Shown: positions 1-8,362 of the stretch, piece by piece | Numbering within the stretch: the first letter of the stretch is position 1 | How the letters are laid out: every line of letters starts with the position of its first letter | Made by a program: the position numbers and the translations under genes | Assembly: GCA_023392535.1 (NCBI GenBank) | Contig: JAEVYY010000027.1 | Span: 90,193 to 154,192 of the forward strand | DNA: 64,000 nt | Reading direction: 5' to 3' | Source: Bacillota bacterium | GTDB taxonomy: Bacteria; Bacillota; Clostridia; Lachnospirales; Lachnospiraceae | The notes under the pieces: model-generated | Told to the model about the DNA's origin: nothing | What the model saw: the letters and a program-made list of their open reading frames with translations, nothing else | The model's database searches: none

Positions 1-791
1 ATTGTTGTAACTGAACTCTTAAAGTCATACTCTTTTAACAATTCTATCGTTGTCTTATTGTAATCCACTTTGCTTCCAAATGGATATGAAAAATGTACCA
101 CCTTGTTACCAATGATTTGCTCTAACTTTTCTTTTGATTTCGCTATCTCATCCCTTTGTTCTGCTTCGCTATATTTCGCTAATGATGGATGCGTCACTGT
201 ATGTGCACCTATGGTAATATAAGGAGATTGGCTCATTTTTTTAATCTGTATATTTGATAATATTCTTCTATTTTCTCTTCTTAATTTGAAGATTCCTGAC
301 CATTCCGACAATTGTTCACAAATATTTTCTCTCTCTTTTTCCGTAATTCTTTGAAAAATAAATCGAATACTTTTATATAATTTTATTCTTTCTTCTAGTC
401 CGCTTGTCACAAATTTACATCCATACAATTTGTGTCTAAGTACAAAAACATCTGGATAAATATTTCCTGTCAGTATGTATCTTATAATGTCATCGTGCCA
501 CATCTCTTTACAAATATCAATACATCCTGTTGTTACATATATAGTAACAGGAATTTGGTGCTTTTCCACAATCGGTAAAAGATTTTCATACATATCTTCA
601 TAACCATCATCAAATGTTATTATAAGTGACTCTTTTTCTTTGTCTTTCACATTTTGGAGATCATCTAATGATATCACATTATATTTTTCCTTATAAAATA
701 TAATGTGCTGTTCAAATATCTGGGGGTATACTGCTAATTTATTATAATCATTATCCAGCTCTGCTACTCTGTGATAATAAACTATTTTCAT
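1..791 (-). CDS. Polysaccharide deacetylase (NodB/CE4 family), 3' end cut by window edge
   Basis: About 263 residues are visible before the frame runs off the left edge; the C-terminus is missing. It begins MKIVYYHRVAELDND and has the NodB signatures: a metal-site motif ITFDDGYEDMYENLLP (D-D) and the second motif GAHTVTHPSL (HxxxH type), followed by YPFG. Family members are metal-dependent de-N-acetylases of GlcNAc-containing polymers or short surface glycans. No signal peptide is seen, so cytoplasmic action on a glycan precursor is plausible. It starts 3 bases after the methyltransferase gene's stop, with GGAG placed before its ATG, so it is the last visible gene of the glycan operon. The exact substrate cannot be told from sequence. 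Confidence 0.85.
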   Translation of the reverse strand, partial: MKIVYYHRVAELDNDYNKLAVYPQIFEQHIIFYKEKYNVISLDDLQNVKDKEKESLIITFDDGYEDMYENLLPIVEKHQIPVTIYVTTGCIDICKEMWHDDIIRYILTGNIYPDVFVLRHKLYGCKFVTSGLEERIKLYKSIRFIFQRITEKERENICEQLSEWSGIFKLRRENRRILSNIQIKKMSQSPYITIGAHTVTHPSLAKYSEAEQRDEIAKSKEKLEQIIGNKVVHFSYPFGSKVDYNKTTIELLKEYDFKSSVTT

Positions 792-794
792 ATT

Positions 795-1868
795 CTATTC
801 TCCTTTTTTTATAACTGCTCCAATAACCATCTGATAATCTCTGTCATGATACAGTAATTCATCTTTCTCAATCATTTTAACAGGGCATCCATATAAATAT
901 GCCGCACTTGTCTTTACATTTCCAAAAGTTTCTATCTCAATATTTTTATTATTGATGTATTTACTAAAACTTTTTCTCAAAAATAAATCTGTAAAACATC
1001 TAAAATGACCATAATCATCCATATCCGTTCTGCTTATTGGACTTATCCCTGATACTGTAATTAGTGCAGACCCGTTCGGTTTTAATATTTTTATAATATT
1101 CTCTATTGCACTGTCTAAATCAAATATAAAATCTAGTGTCTGCGTTACAATAAAGCAATCTGCAAAATCTGGTATGATTCCCTTCCCCGTTGATAAATCA
1201 CCCACTATATCAAATTTATCCTCTTCTTCTTGTTGAAATTTAAAGCAATATGATTCTATATTTTTACTCCCGAATTTATCACTATATCTTCTGTCGCCTA
1301 TCTCTACTACTGTTCCTTTAATATACTTTTTATTTTTTTCAATAAATCTATCTATGTAATATCTTCCTATTGAATATCCTCTATCATACCCAAATGCCTT
1401 ACTCACTGGCTTAGATGTTAGCTTTTTCACATAATCCATATTTTCTATATTTAAATTTAAATCCTTTACTTTTTCTAAATCCTGTTCTTCATTAATTATT
1501 AAATTCCCCATTTTACAATAATATTCAATATCTCCTCTATTATTTATACAAAATTTACTTTCTCCATCAAAATAAGACAACTCTTCCATTGTATATGGAA
1601 GTAAATTTATTCCTAAAACTATTTTGTTATAACTAATTCCCTCTTCAATAATTTTTTTTACAATTTCTTTTTGAAACTTAACTGACATAACAATGATTTC
1701 ATCAAATTCATAATTGTTTATTTGTTGAACTCCAATTATTTCATTTCCATCAATTTCTTGTCCCATTTTATTTTGATCCACATACGCAACTATATTATAT
1801 TTTTTTTGAATATTTTTTTTCTTTTTTTGATAATAGCTTCCTGTTCCCCATACAAGCACTTTTAGCAT
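795..1868 (-). CDS. Rossmann-like domain fused to class I SAM-dependent methyltransferase
   Basis: Residues 1-95 form a small nucleotide-binding-like domain (VLVWGTGSYYQ near the start, then a VDQNK segment and IIVMS strand). Roughly residues 180-300 are a class I methyltransferase core with VVEIGDRRYS, DIVGDLSTG and the late strand KPNGSALITVSG. It probably methylates a sugar or glycan intermediate of the island. I prefer the ATG at 1868 (357 aa) because GGAAGG lies about 10 nt upstream; the ATG at 1877 overlaps the previous stop as ATGA but its ribosome site touches the start. The N-terminal domain recurs in four neighbouring proteins. The methyl acceptor is unknown. Confidence 0.75.
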   Translation of the reverse strand: MLKVLVWGTGSYYQKKKKNIQKKYNIVAYVDQNKMGQEIDGNEIIGVQQINNYEFDEIIVMSVKFQKEIVKKIIEEGISYNKIVLGINLLPYTMEELSYFDGESKFCINNRGDIEYYCKMGNLIINEEQDLEKVKDLNLNIENMDYVKKLTSKPVSKAFGYDRGYSIGRYYIDRFIEKNKKYIKGTVVEIGDRRYSDKFGSKNIESYCFKFQQEEEDKFDIVGDLSTGKGIIPDFADCFIVTQTLDFIFDLDSAIENIIKILKPNGSALITVSGISPISRTDMDDYGHFRCFTDLFLRKSFSKYINNKNIEIETFGNVKTSAAYLYGCPVKMIEKDELLYHDRDYQMVIGAVIKKGE

Positions 1869-1873
1869 TAAAA

Positions 1874-3079
1874 TCATTTCCTTCCAATTAGATGTTTATT
1901 GCTCTGATTAGCAGTATATTTAATAACAAAATTATAATAATTAATTAATTTAGGAATGCTAACTTTCGGGTATAATCTTTCTATTCTTTTTTTTGCCCTT
2001 ATTCCCATTTCTTTTTTCTCATTTTCAGACAAGTTTAGTGCCCTATCTATTCCCTCCCAGAGACTTTTTGAGTCACCTATTTTCATAAGAAATCCATTCT
2101 CTTTATCTGTAATTAATTGCTCATAGCTAGCTCCTTCTGTTGCTATCACAATTTTTTCATAATCCATAGATTCCATACAAGCATTTGATATATTTTCTCT
2201 ATAAGAAGGCATTAAAATAACGGACGCATTTTGTATAATTGGAAATAATTCCTTGTGAGATAATTCCTTTCTATAAATAACTCTCTTTTCATTTCCAATT
2301 TGCTTCTTAATTAATTTAATTGTTGATTCTTCTTTAACAATACAATCTTTCCCTACATATACCAAATAGTAATCTTTATATTTATGCAGAAGTTGTTTTG
2401 CAATATCTGCAATAAGAAATACACCTTTATCAGGTTCTATTCTCCCAAAATATAAGATATATTTTTTATCCCCTAACAGAGTCTTATAAGCCGTATCATC
2501 GGTCTCAATCTCATAATTAAAATACGGAGTTTCCAATACAAACACTTTCCTCTTTATATCCTTACTTAATGCACTTGCCAATACTTTACTCGGTGCATAA
2601 ACACAATTCATTCTTTTTGCAGCAATTCTTTCCAGTAAAGAAAAAAGCTCTACTTGACGTTTTGAATAAGATAAATAAGATGAATATGTAAATCTAAAAT
2701 AAGATGACATCCTCATCACAGCAGGTACACTAACATGATGAAAAATACCATTACCACTATGACCTGCATATTGTATAAGGTCTATTTTTTTTGAATCGCA
2801 TATTTTATGAATCATTTTTTGTATTTTAATTTCTCTGTATAACGAAGATAATAGAAAGTTATAAAAATCGCTTTTGCTTTCTTGAGAATACGTGCAAACT
2901 TTATATAAATCAATCCCATCATAATCTGTTTTTTTGCTCATTTTATAACCACCTGCAACAATAATAACTTCATGTCCAAAACATTGTAACGCTTTTGCCG
3001 TTCTATATATATAATTTGGCATTCCTCCACTTGGTCTCCCTTTTTCCATAAATTCCGGAGTGACAAACATTATCCTCAT
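1874..3079 (-). CDS. Glycosyltransferase family 4 (GT-B fold)
   Basis: This is a 401-residue retaining GT4-type enzyme. The N-terminal domain opens MRIMFVTPEFMEKGRPSGG (acceptor side, glycine-rich loop), and the C-terminal donor domain has ILYFGRIEPDKG, a VGKD strand, and the E-x7-E region SYRENISNACMESMDYEKIV. Family members transfer a sugar from a nucleotide sugar to a growing glycan in the cytoplasm. AAAGGAG precedes the ATG. It sits in one direction with the other glycan genes and overlaps or abuts the methyltransferase gene. Donor and acceptor specificity cannot be read from sequence. Confidence 0.88.
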   Translation of the reverse strand: MRIMFVTPEFMEKGRPSGGMPNYIYRTAKALQCFGHEVIIVAGGYKMSKKTDYDGIDLYKVCTYSQESKSDFYNFLLSSLYREIKIQKMIHKICDSKKIDLIQYAGHSGNGIFHHVSVPAVMRMSSYFRFTYSSYLSYSKRQVELFSLLERIAAKRMNCVYAPSKVLASALSKDIKRKVFVLETPYFNYEIETDDTAYKTLLGDKKYILYFGRIEPDKGVFLIADIAKQLLHKYKDYYLVYVGKDCIVKEESTIKLIKKQIGNEKRVIYRKELSHKELFPIIQNASVILMPSYRENISNACMESMDYEKIVIATEGASYEQLITDKENGFLMKIGDSKSLWEGIDRALNLSENEKKEMGIRAKKRIERLYPKVSIPKLINYYNFVIKYTANQSNKHLIGRK

Positions 3080-3141
3080 ATTCTACTTTCTCCTTTATAA
3101 CCTCTTATATTTGATTGGGGAAAACATAACCTTTTCCATCT

Positions 3142-4080
3142 TTATACTTCTACTATTTTCCATGAATCCATATATAAATCCTTTGTAAAATGTTTTTTAT
3201 TGTTCATCCAACGGCTGGGTGCAATAACAATTTTCTTTTCATATGCGCATAGATATTGCGCCCACCAACTAAAACTGCTATTACTTATTATAAAATGTTT
3301 ACATGCTATCATTAATCGTAATTCTTCATAATCTACATTATTTAGCTCAACATATTTAACATCATACTTAAATTTAAAATTGTTTTTAATATATGATATA
3401 TCCTCTAAACTTGTAGAAAAAATATAAAAAACTGGATCTTTTACTTCATCTGCGATAATATCCATTGCTTTTATAAAATATTCTTCCTTACACAAATAAT
3501 TACTTTTTTTAAATTGCTTAGATAAATAATCTCCTAATCTAATATGTACACAAACAGAATTATTACTTTTAATCTCTTTTACCATATTTCTATTTTGATT
3601 GTTTGCTTTTTTAGTTATCCTAAACTCTCTGCAAATCTGTTTTGAAAAATCGTCAAAATATTTCCATGACATAAACAATTGATCAATAAATTTAATTTTA
3701 GCATCTATAGAATGAACGCTATAATATCGAAACATATCATCAGAAATAAATAATCCGTATTTTGTTACTTGCTCAAACGATTTATTGTCATTAATAGTGA
3801 CCGCTGGATAATGATATTTGTATATTGCTTTTTTCATTTGATATATACTTTCAAATATCTCATCTATCCAGCGCGGTAAAACCGTTACATTTTTATTCAT
3901 AAGAAATGGAATTAGTCCATATTTACGCTTTGTTTGCTCTTTTTCCAAATGTCTATAACAAAACGTACTTACAAAAATTCTTTCTTTAGTATGTCTTTGT
4001 ATGCTTCTAGCGAAAGCATACATAAACATTTGATTTCCCATACCACCATTCAAACGTATTATTATCATAGAGTTCTTCAT
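3142..4080 (-). CDS. GT11 alpha-1,2-fucosyltransferase
   Basis: This 312-residue protein fits the GT11 family: N-terminal IIRLNGGMGNQMFMYAFARS, the hallmark HIRLGDYL motif (HxRxGD) in the middle, and the late block ISNSSFSWWAQYL. GT11 enzymes add fucose from GDP-fucose in alpha-1,2 linkage, usually to galactose, and in bacteria make fucosylated O-antigen or other surface glycans. No GDP-fucose synthesis genes are visible here, so the donor would come from elsewhere in the genome. It is the only enzyme of the island whose linkage can be suggested. The ribosome site before the chosen ATG is weak; a second ATG lies four codons downstream. Confidence 0.87.
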   Translation of the reverse strand: MKNSMIIIRLNGGMGNQMFMYAFARSIQRHTKERIFVSTFCYRHLEKEQTKRKYGLIPFLMNKNVTVLPRWIDEIFESIYQMKKAIYKYHYPAVTINDNKSFEQVTKYGLFISDDMFRYYSVHSIDAKIKFIDQLFMSWKYFDDFSKQICREFRITKKANNQNRNMVKEIKSNNSVCVHIRLGDYLSKQFKKSNYLCKEEYFIKAMDIIADEVKDPVFYIFSTSLEDISYIKNNFKFKYDVKYVELNNVDYEELRLMIACKHFIISNSSFSWWAQYLCAYEKKIVIAPSRWMNNKKHFTKDLYMDSWKIVEV

Positions 4081-4142
4081 TCTCTTTTCTTTTTAATTTC
4101 TTTATCTTTCAGTAAAACTGATTATACTTCAGTAATTTGGTG

Positions 4143-4619
4143 TTAGATTTCAAATATAACATCTTCCAGCGAAATTATGTTCATATCTGTAACCATATTA
4201 AGTTTCTCCATAATTTCATCAAATGCAAAAACCGCTGTTATAATAATCGCATCAACATCTGGTAAACCATCCTCTATACCATATACTTGTATTGGTGAGT
4301 ATGTATTCATTTCATTCTTATCTATGGCATATTTCACCTCAATACTAGTATTTTTTAATTCCTCATAAAGGCAGTTACCTACTTCCCCCATACCATAAAT
4401 TGCAATTGTTCTAATTTCATTCTGTTTAAAATATTCTTCCATAGATTTTCCTTGATAATTCAATTGCATCCATTGAATCAGCATGCTATAATATGAATGT
4501 AATTTATCTATTTTTTTTTGTTTTTCTCCTATTTTCTTATTTTCTATTGCTTTTGTTACTAATATCCCTCCAATAACTCCTGTCAAACTTGATAAAAACC
4601 CTATTTTCCATTTTTTCAT
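4143..4619 (-). CDS. Membrane-anchored stand-alone Rossmann-like domain protein
   Basis: This is a protein of 158 residues with no catalytic family I recognise. Residues 5-25 form one hydrophobic segment after a short basic start (MKKWKIGFLSSLTG), so it is probably anchored in the membrane. A charged helical stretch follows, and residues 70-158 form a Rossmann-like domain: IAIYGMGEVGN, YAIDKNE, then AIIITA. The same domain is the C-terminus of the next upstream glycosyltransferase (4667-5923) and recurs in three more island proteins. It could be a nucleotide- or nucleotide-sugar-binding scaffold holding enzymes at the membrane; that is inference. AAAGGAAG precedes the ATG. Confidence 0.6.
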   Translation of the reverse strand: MKKWKIGFLSSLTGVIGGILVTKAIENKKIGEKQKKIDKLHSYYSMLIQWMQLNYQGKSMEEYFKQNEIRTIAIYGMGEVGNCLYEELKNTSIEVKYAIDKNEMNTYSPIQVYGIEDGLPDVDAIIITAVFAFDEIMEKLNMVTDMNIISLEDVIFEI

Positions 4620-4666
4620 ATAAATTCTTCCTTTTTTCTTATAATTTACTTGCTTTTATAGCATAA

Positions 4667-5923
4667 TTAATTCAATACCTCTCGTATATATCGAATATTA
4701 CTCCTTGTATACTTACTTAAGTTCTCTCTAATTTCATTGTAACCCATAGGTGTGGTTACAATAATTACATCTGGCACAGAATCAATTTCCTCATATCTTC
4801 TAACTTGCAAAGAATCTACTTGTATCTTTTCTCTATCAATCAAGTAAAGTAAATCCAACTTTGTTTGCTGCACAATAGTATGAAATACACTTCCAACTTT
4901 CCCAAATCCATAGATCGCCATTGTCTTCCATCCCTGCGCATCAAAGTATGTTTCTAATCGATTTGCACTTACTTTTATATCATTCATTTTAACCATCAAA
5001 TGATAATTTTCTTCCATTTTAGCTTTCTTCTTAAGTGCATTAATAATAAGATGATAATCTAATTGATTGGAGATGATATTTGGAATAATTAAACTTTTAT
5101 ACTTTTCACAATTGGTTCTACTTATATTTTTGGCAATACGCTCCATCAAGAATAAAATTGAAGGTTCTAAGCTATGTAAATTTTCCTCGTTGGAGCAATA
5201 ATTCTTGATAATAGCGATTTGGGCATCAATCAAATTTTCTATATTCGAATTTACACCTTCCTCTTTTCCATATGCCGTCACCAAACATTCATCGACAAAC
5301 CCTATTTTTCCCTCTCTGGCAATTTTAATTGCTAAATCCCAATCTTCCAAGGCTTTTAATTCTGAGTCAAAGCCGCCAACTTTCTCAAAATACTCTTTTC
5401 GCATAAGCATTGTCGGCGTACCTACTTTATTTCCAGACAATAATGATAAAAAAATATCACCTTCTAAATATTCTCTTTCTAAAGAATGTTCTGGAATTTC
5501 AAATGTTCTTTCATCAGTATTATAAAGATATCTCGAATACACCATTATAGATTCTGATTTATTTTTCCAATATTCTATTTGCTTCTCAAGTTTATCTTTA
5601 TGCCATATATCGTCACTATCATGAAATGCTAGAATATTTGAAGTTGCATAAGTAACCCCTATATTTCTTGATATCGACGGTCCTCTATTCGTTTCATTAC
5701 ATACCAATAGAATACGTTTATCTTTTAGCTTGCGAACAACTCCTTTCGTTTGATCAGTCGAATGATCATCTACAATAATAAGCTCAAAATTAGTATAGGT
5801 TTGTTCCAATATACTATGAATCGCTTTAACAACTGTCTTCTCCCTGTTAAATGTAGGTAATATTATTGAAATAAGTGGAGAATTTTCTAATTGCTCACTG
5901 AAATCTTTTCTTACTTTTTTCAT
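4667..5923 (-). CDS. GT2 glycosyltransferase fused to a C-terminal Rossmann-like domain
   Basis: A 418-residue protein. Residues 16-230 are a GT-A fold family 2 transferase: ISIILPTFNREKTVVKAI, the DDHST motif, a FHDSDD metal-site motif, and the acceptor segment ALEDWDLAIKIA. A linker of about 90 residues leads to the C-terminal domain (about 330-418) with MAIYGFGKVGSV, LIDREK and VIIVTT, the same module as in the neighbouring membrane protein. GT2 enzymes are inverting transferases; donor and acceptor here are unknown. AAAGGATA lies at a good distance from the ATG. It is one of two adjacent GT2 genes. Confidence 0.85.
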   Translation of the reverse strand: MKKVRKDFSEQLENSPLISIILPTFNREKTVVKAIHSILEQTYTNFELIIVDDHSTDQTKGVVRKLKDKRILLVCNETNRGPSISRNIGVTYATSNILAFHDSDDIWHKDKLEKQIEYWKNKSESIMVYSRYLYNTDERTFEIPEHSLEREYLEGDIFLSLLSGNKVGTPTMLMRKEYFEKVGGFDSELKALEDWDLAIKIAREGKIGFVDECLVTAYGKEEGVNSNIENLIDAQIAIIKNYCSNEENLHSLEPSILFLMERIAKNISRTNCEKYKSLIIPNIISNQLDYHLIINALKKKAKMEENYHLMVKMNDIKVSANRLETYFDAQGWKTMAIYGFGKVGSVFHTIVQQTKLDLLYLIDREKIQVDSLQVRRYEEIDSVPDVIIVTTPMGYNEIRENLSKYTRSNIRYIREVLN

Positions 5924-5954
5924 CGCTCAGTATCCTTTTAAATTTATCGTACTT

Positions 5955-6893
5955 CTATTGCCATAAATAGAAGGCCTTTCCAACTTTTTCGCCAAATCTT
6001 TTTCTACACATAGTTACAATTTCTTTTGCATTATCCTTTTTCAAAAGAATGGCCTGATCCGCAATTTTCTTTAATGTATGATAAAGCTGCCTCATTTCAT
6101 TATCATTTTCAATACATCCTTCTTCCATAAAAACCTGATTAAGCAATTCATATTCATTCTTTTCTAATAAGAAGCCACTTCTCTCTAACGCATCTATATG
6201 AATATCACTAATTGCACGAAACCTCTCTTCATATTTCTGCTCGCTCATTTTTTGTGTGACGTTGTTATGCCCATTTCTCCAATATACTAGAACTTCATCC
6301 AAATTACATATTTTTGCCCCAGCTAACATACACTCAACCCAAAACCGATAATCTTCTGCACCAAATTGATTCTCTTTATATCGAATATGATGTTCATTGA
6401 TAAACTTTGTTCTCATCATCACAGATGTATTTACAATTGTATTTCCTAGCAGCAAATATGCCTTAATAAAATTTGGATTTAAATAAACGGACCATTGCTT
6501 ATTCATATCATTTCCATCTTTATCAATTCTTCTAGTATGTCCCCCAACAATATCAACTTCCAGATTCTTCTCCAGAAAAGATATCTCATGTTCTAGACGA
6601 TATGGTAATGCAATATCATCATGATCCAATATTGCTATATATGAATTCCTACACATATCAATTGCTCGATTTCTACTATATGCAATACCTCTATTAATAT
6701 CATTTTTATAAACATAAATCCTACTATCATCAAAGGAATGAACTATCTTCATACTATCATCCTCTGATGCGTCATCAACAATAATTATATTAAAATTTTG
6801 GTAAGTTTGATTCAAGATGCTATCTATCGTTTTGCCTATATACTTCTCTGCATTATATACTGGAATAATAACATCAATAATTTTCTTTATCAT
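5955..6893 (-). CDS. GT2 glycosyltransferase
   Basis: This 312-residue inverting GT-A transferase has IDVIIPVYNAEKYIGKTI at the start, then VDDASEDD, the metal-site motif ILDHDD, and the acceptor-region motif GAEDYRFWVECM. An open frame extends 14 codons further upstream, but that start would overlap the previous gene by 32 bases. The ATG at 6893 has AGAGGAAAG just upstream and leaves a 9-nt gap, so it is preferred. It lies between two other glycosyltransferases of the island. Substrates are unknown. Confidence 0.87.
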   Translation of the reverse strand: MIKKIIDVIIPVYNAEKYIGKTIDSILNQTYQNFNIIIVDDASEDDSMKIVHSFDDSRIYVYKNDINRGIAYSRNRAIDMCRNSYIAILDHDDIALPYRLEHEISFLEKNLEVDIVGGHTRRIDKDGNDMNKQWSVYLNPNFIKAYLLLGNTIVNTSVMMRTKFINEHHIRYKENQFGAEDYRFWVECMLAGAKICNLDEVLVYWRNGHNNVTQKMSEQKYEERFRAISDIHIDALERSGFLLEKNEYELLNQVFMEEGCIENDNEMRQLYHTLKKIADQAILLKKDNAKEIVTMCRKRFGEKVGKAFYLWQ

Positions 6894-6903
6894 TGCTTTC
6901 CTC

Positions 6904-8325
6904 TTAAATCTTTGAGTGAAGTTGATTAACTTCACTTAGTATTTTATCACAATATTCGCTTAGTTTGCATTTATCCTTTATGATTTTTCTTGAGCGTTGC
7001 CCGTATACGGGTAGCAATTCTCGCTTTTGTGAAATATCTGCAACGTTTTTAGATAGCTGCAGAACATCGCCTGTAGCTGCTATCAAACCGTTCCACTTAT
7101 TTTGTACATATTCTTCCACGCCACTTACGTTGGTAACAACTGGTACCAATCCATATGACATTGCCTCAAGCATAGAAATGCTCGCCCCTTCAAAATCAGA
7201 TACGCTTAAATAAATATCTTTATCTAGCCAAAATTGGTTCATTTTATCTCTTGAAACACGCCCTAAAAGTACGATTTTGTTTTTATACTTATAATTTGTA
7301 TGCCATGTTATTAATCTATTAAAATAACTGCCTTCTCCAGCTATTTCCAGATTATAGTTAACATTATTTTCATCCATTGTTTCTATTACTTTAATCAATA
7401 AATCAATTCTCTTTTGAAATTTACTGATTCGGGCAGCAAACCCAACTTTTAAAGGTTTTTCATTTTCAAGGGTATAATTTTTTACGAATTCACTATCAAA
7501 ATTCACAGGTGATTCTTTATAGAAAATTTTTACTTTTGGAATCTGATATTGCTCTATGAATGTTTCATTGATTTTTTGACTAACCCCCATTATCTTATCT
7601 GTATACGGTTCGAAAAACTTCTGTCTACGATATAATGCTATTTTATCATTATGTACAATGGAGACAATGCGTAATTCATCCGGAAACATTTCTTTTACTA
7701 TAATCCCTGCCATCATTGCCTGACTTTGCCAATTTGTAATCAATGTACAGGGTAGCGATTTAACCAGTTCTGTTGCAAGTTCTAAAATAGATTCAAAGTA
7801 TTTCGTGTAGTCTATATCAAATAATTTTGTTATATTCTCTATGTCCTGCGGTATCAGTAAATCATTTTTACGACTAAATAATTCTACATTAATTTTTCTG
7901 TTTGAGAATTCTCTAAGTAAAGTTATTGTCCATGATTCTATTCCACCCAAACATATGCCTGCATCTATAAGTTCAAACACTATTTTGATATTTTTATTCC
8001 CAACGTAATATTTTCTTATCCCTTCAAACTCTTTCCTACGTTTATTAAGTGATTCTAATATTAGTGTTTCTTTTAAAATTAAATTTTGTAAAACACCCAT
8101 TTCCTGTAGTTGTTCTTCTATCTCTTGCTGATAATCACTTGCAATTACAATTCTATATTCTTTATCCAGCAAAACAGAGGGACTTTTTACTTCCTTATTT
8201 TCTACTGTGCTTCCCCATTTATTAGTATTATTATCTACAAAAAAAGAAAAATGAATGTCTAAATTATTAAAAGTATGTGCTACTTTAATCGCTCCACCCG
8301 AAGCACCAAATATTACTATTTCCAT
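6904..8325 (-). CDS. Rossmann-like domain fused to GT4 glycosyltransferase
   Basis: This 473-residue protein starts MEIVIFGASGGAIKV, a glycine-rich Rossmann-like domain of about 90 residues with FFVDNN and IVIAS strands, resembling the N-terminal domain of PglD-type sugar acetyltransferases. A GT-B transferase follows: ICLGGIESWTITLLREF as the acceptor-side loop, VGFAARISKFQKRIDLL in the donor domain, and DFEGASISMLEAMSYGLVP as the GT4 E-x7-E region. The ATG at 8325 is preceded by ATAGGAG; an earlier in-frame ATG at 8346 has no such site. It is probably a cytoplasmic transferase of the same glycan pathway; the sugar is not known. Confidence 0.85.
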   Translation of the reverse strand: MEIVIFGASGGAIKVAHTFNNLDIHFSFFVDNNTNKWGSTVENKEVKSPSVLLDKEYRIVIASDYQQEIEEQLQEMGVLQNLILKETLILESLNKRRKEFEGIRKYYVGNKNIKIVFELIDAGICLGGIESWTITLLREFSNRKINVELFSRKNDLLIPQDIENITKLFDIDYTKYFESILELATELVKSLPCTLITNWQSQAMMAGIIVKEMFPDELRIVSIVHNDKIALYRRQKFFEPYTDKIMGVSQKINETFIEQYQIPKVKIFYKESPVNFDSEFVKNYTLENEKPLKVGFAARISKFQKRIDLLIKVIETMDENNVNYNLEIAGEGSYFNRLITWHTNYKYKNKIVLLGRVSRDKMNQFWLDKDIYLSVSDFEGASISMLEAMSYGLVPVVTNVSGVEEYVQNKWNGLIAATGDVLQLSKNVADISQKRELLPVYGQRSRKIIKDKCKLSEYCDKILSEVNQLHSKI

Positions 8326-8362
8326 ATTTGCTCCTATTTTTGCCATGCAAAATAATTATCAC

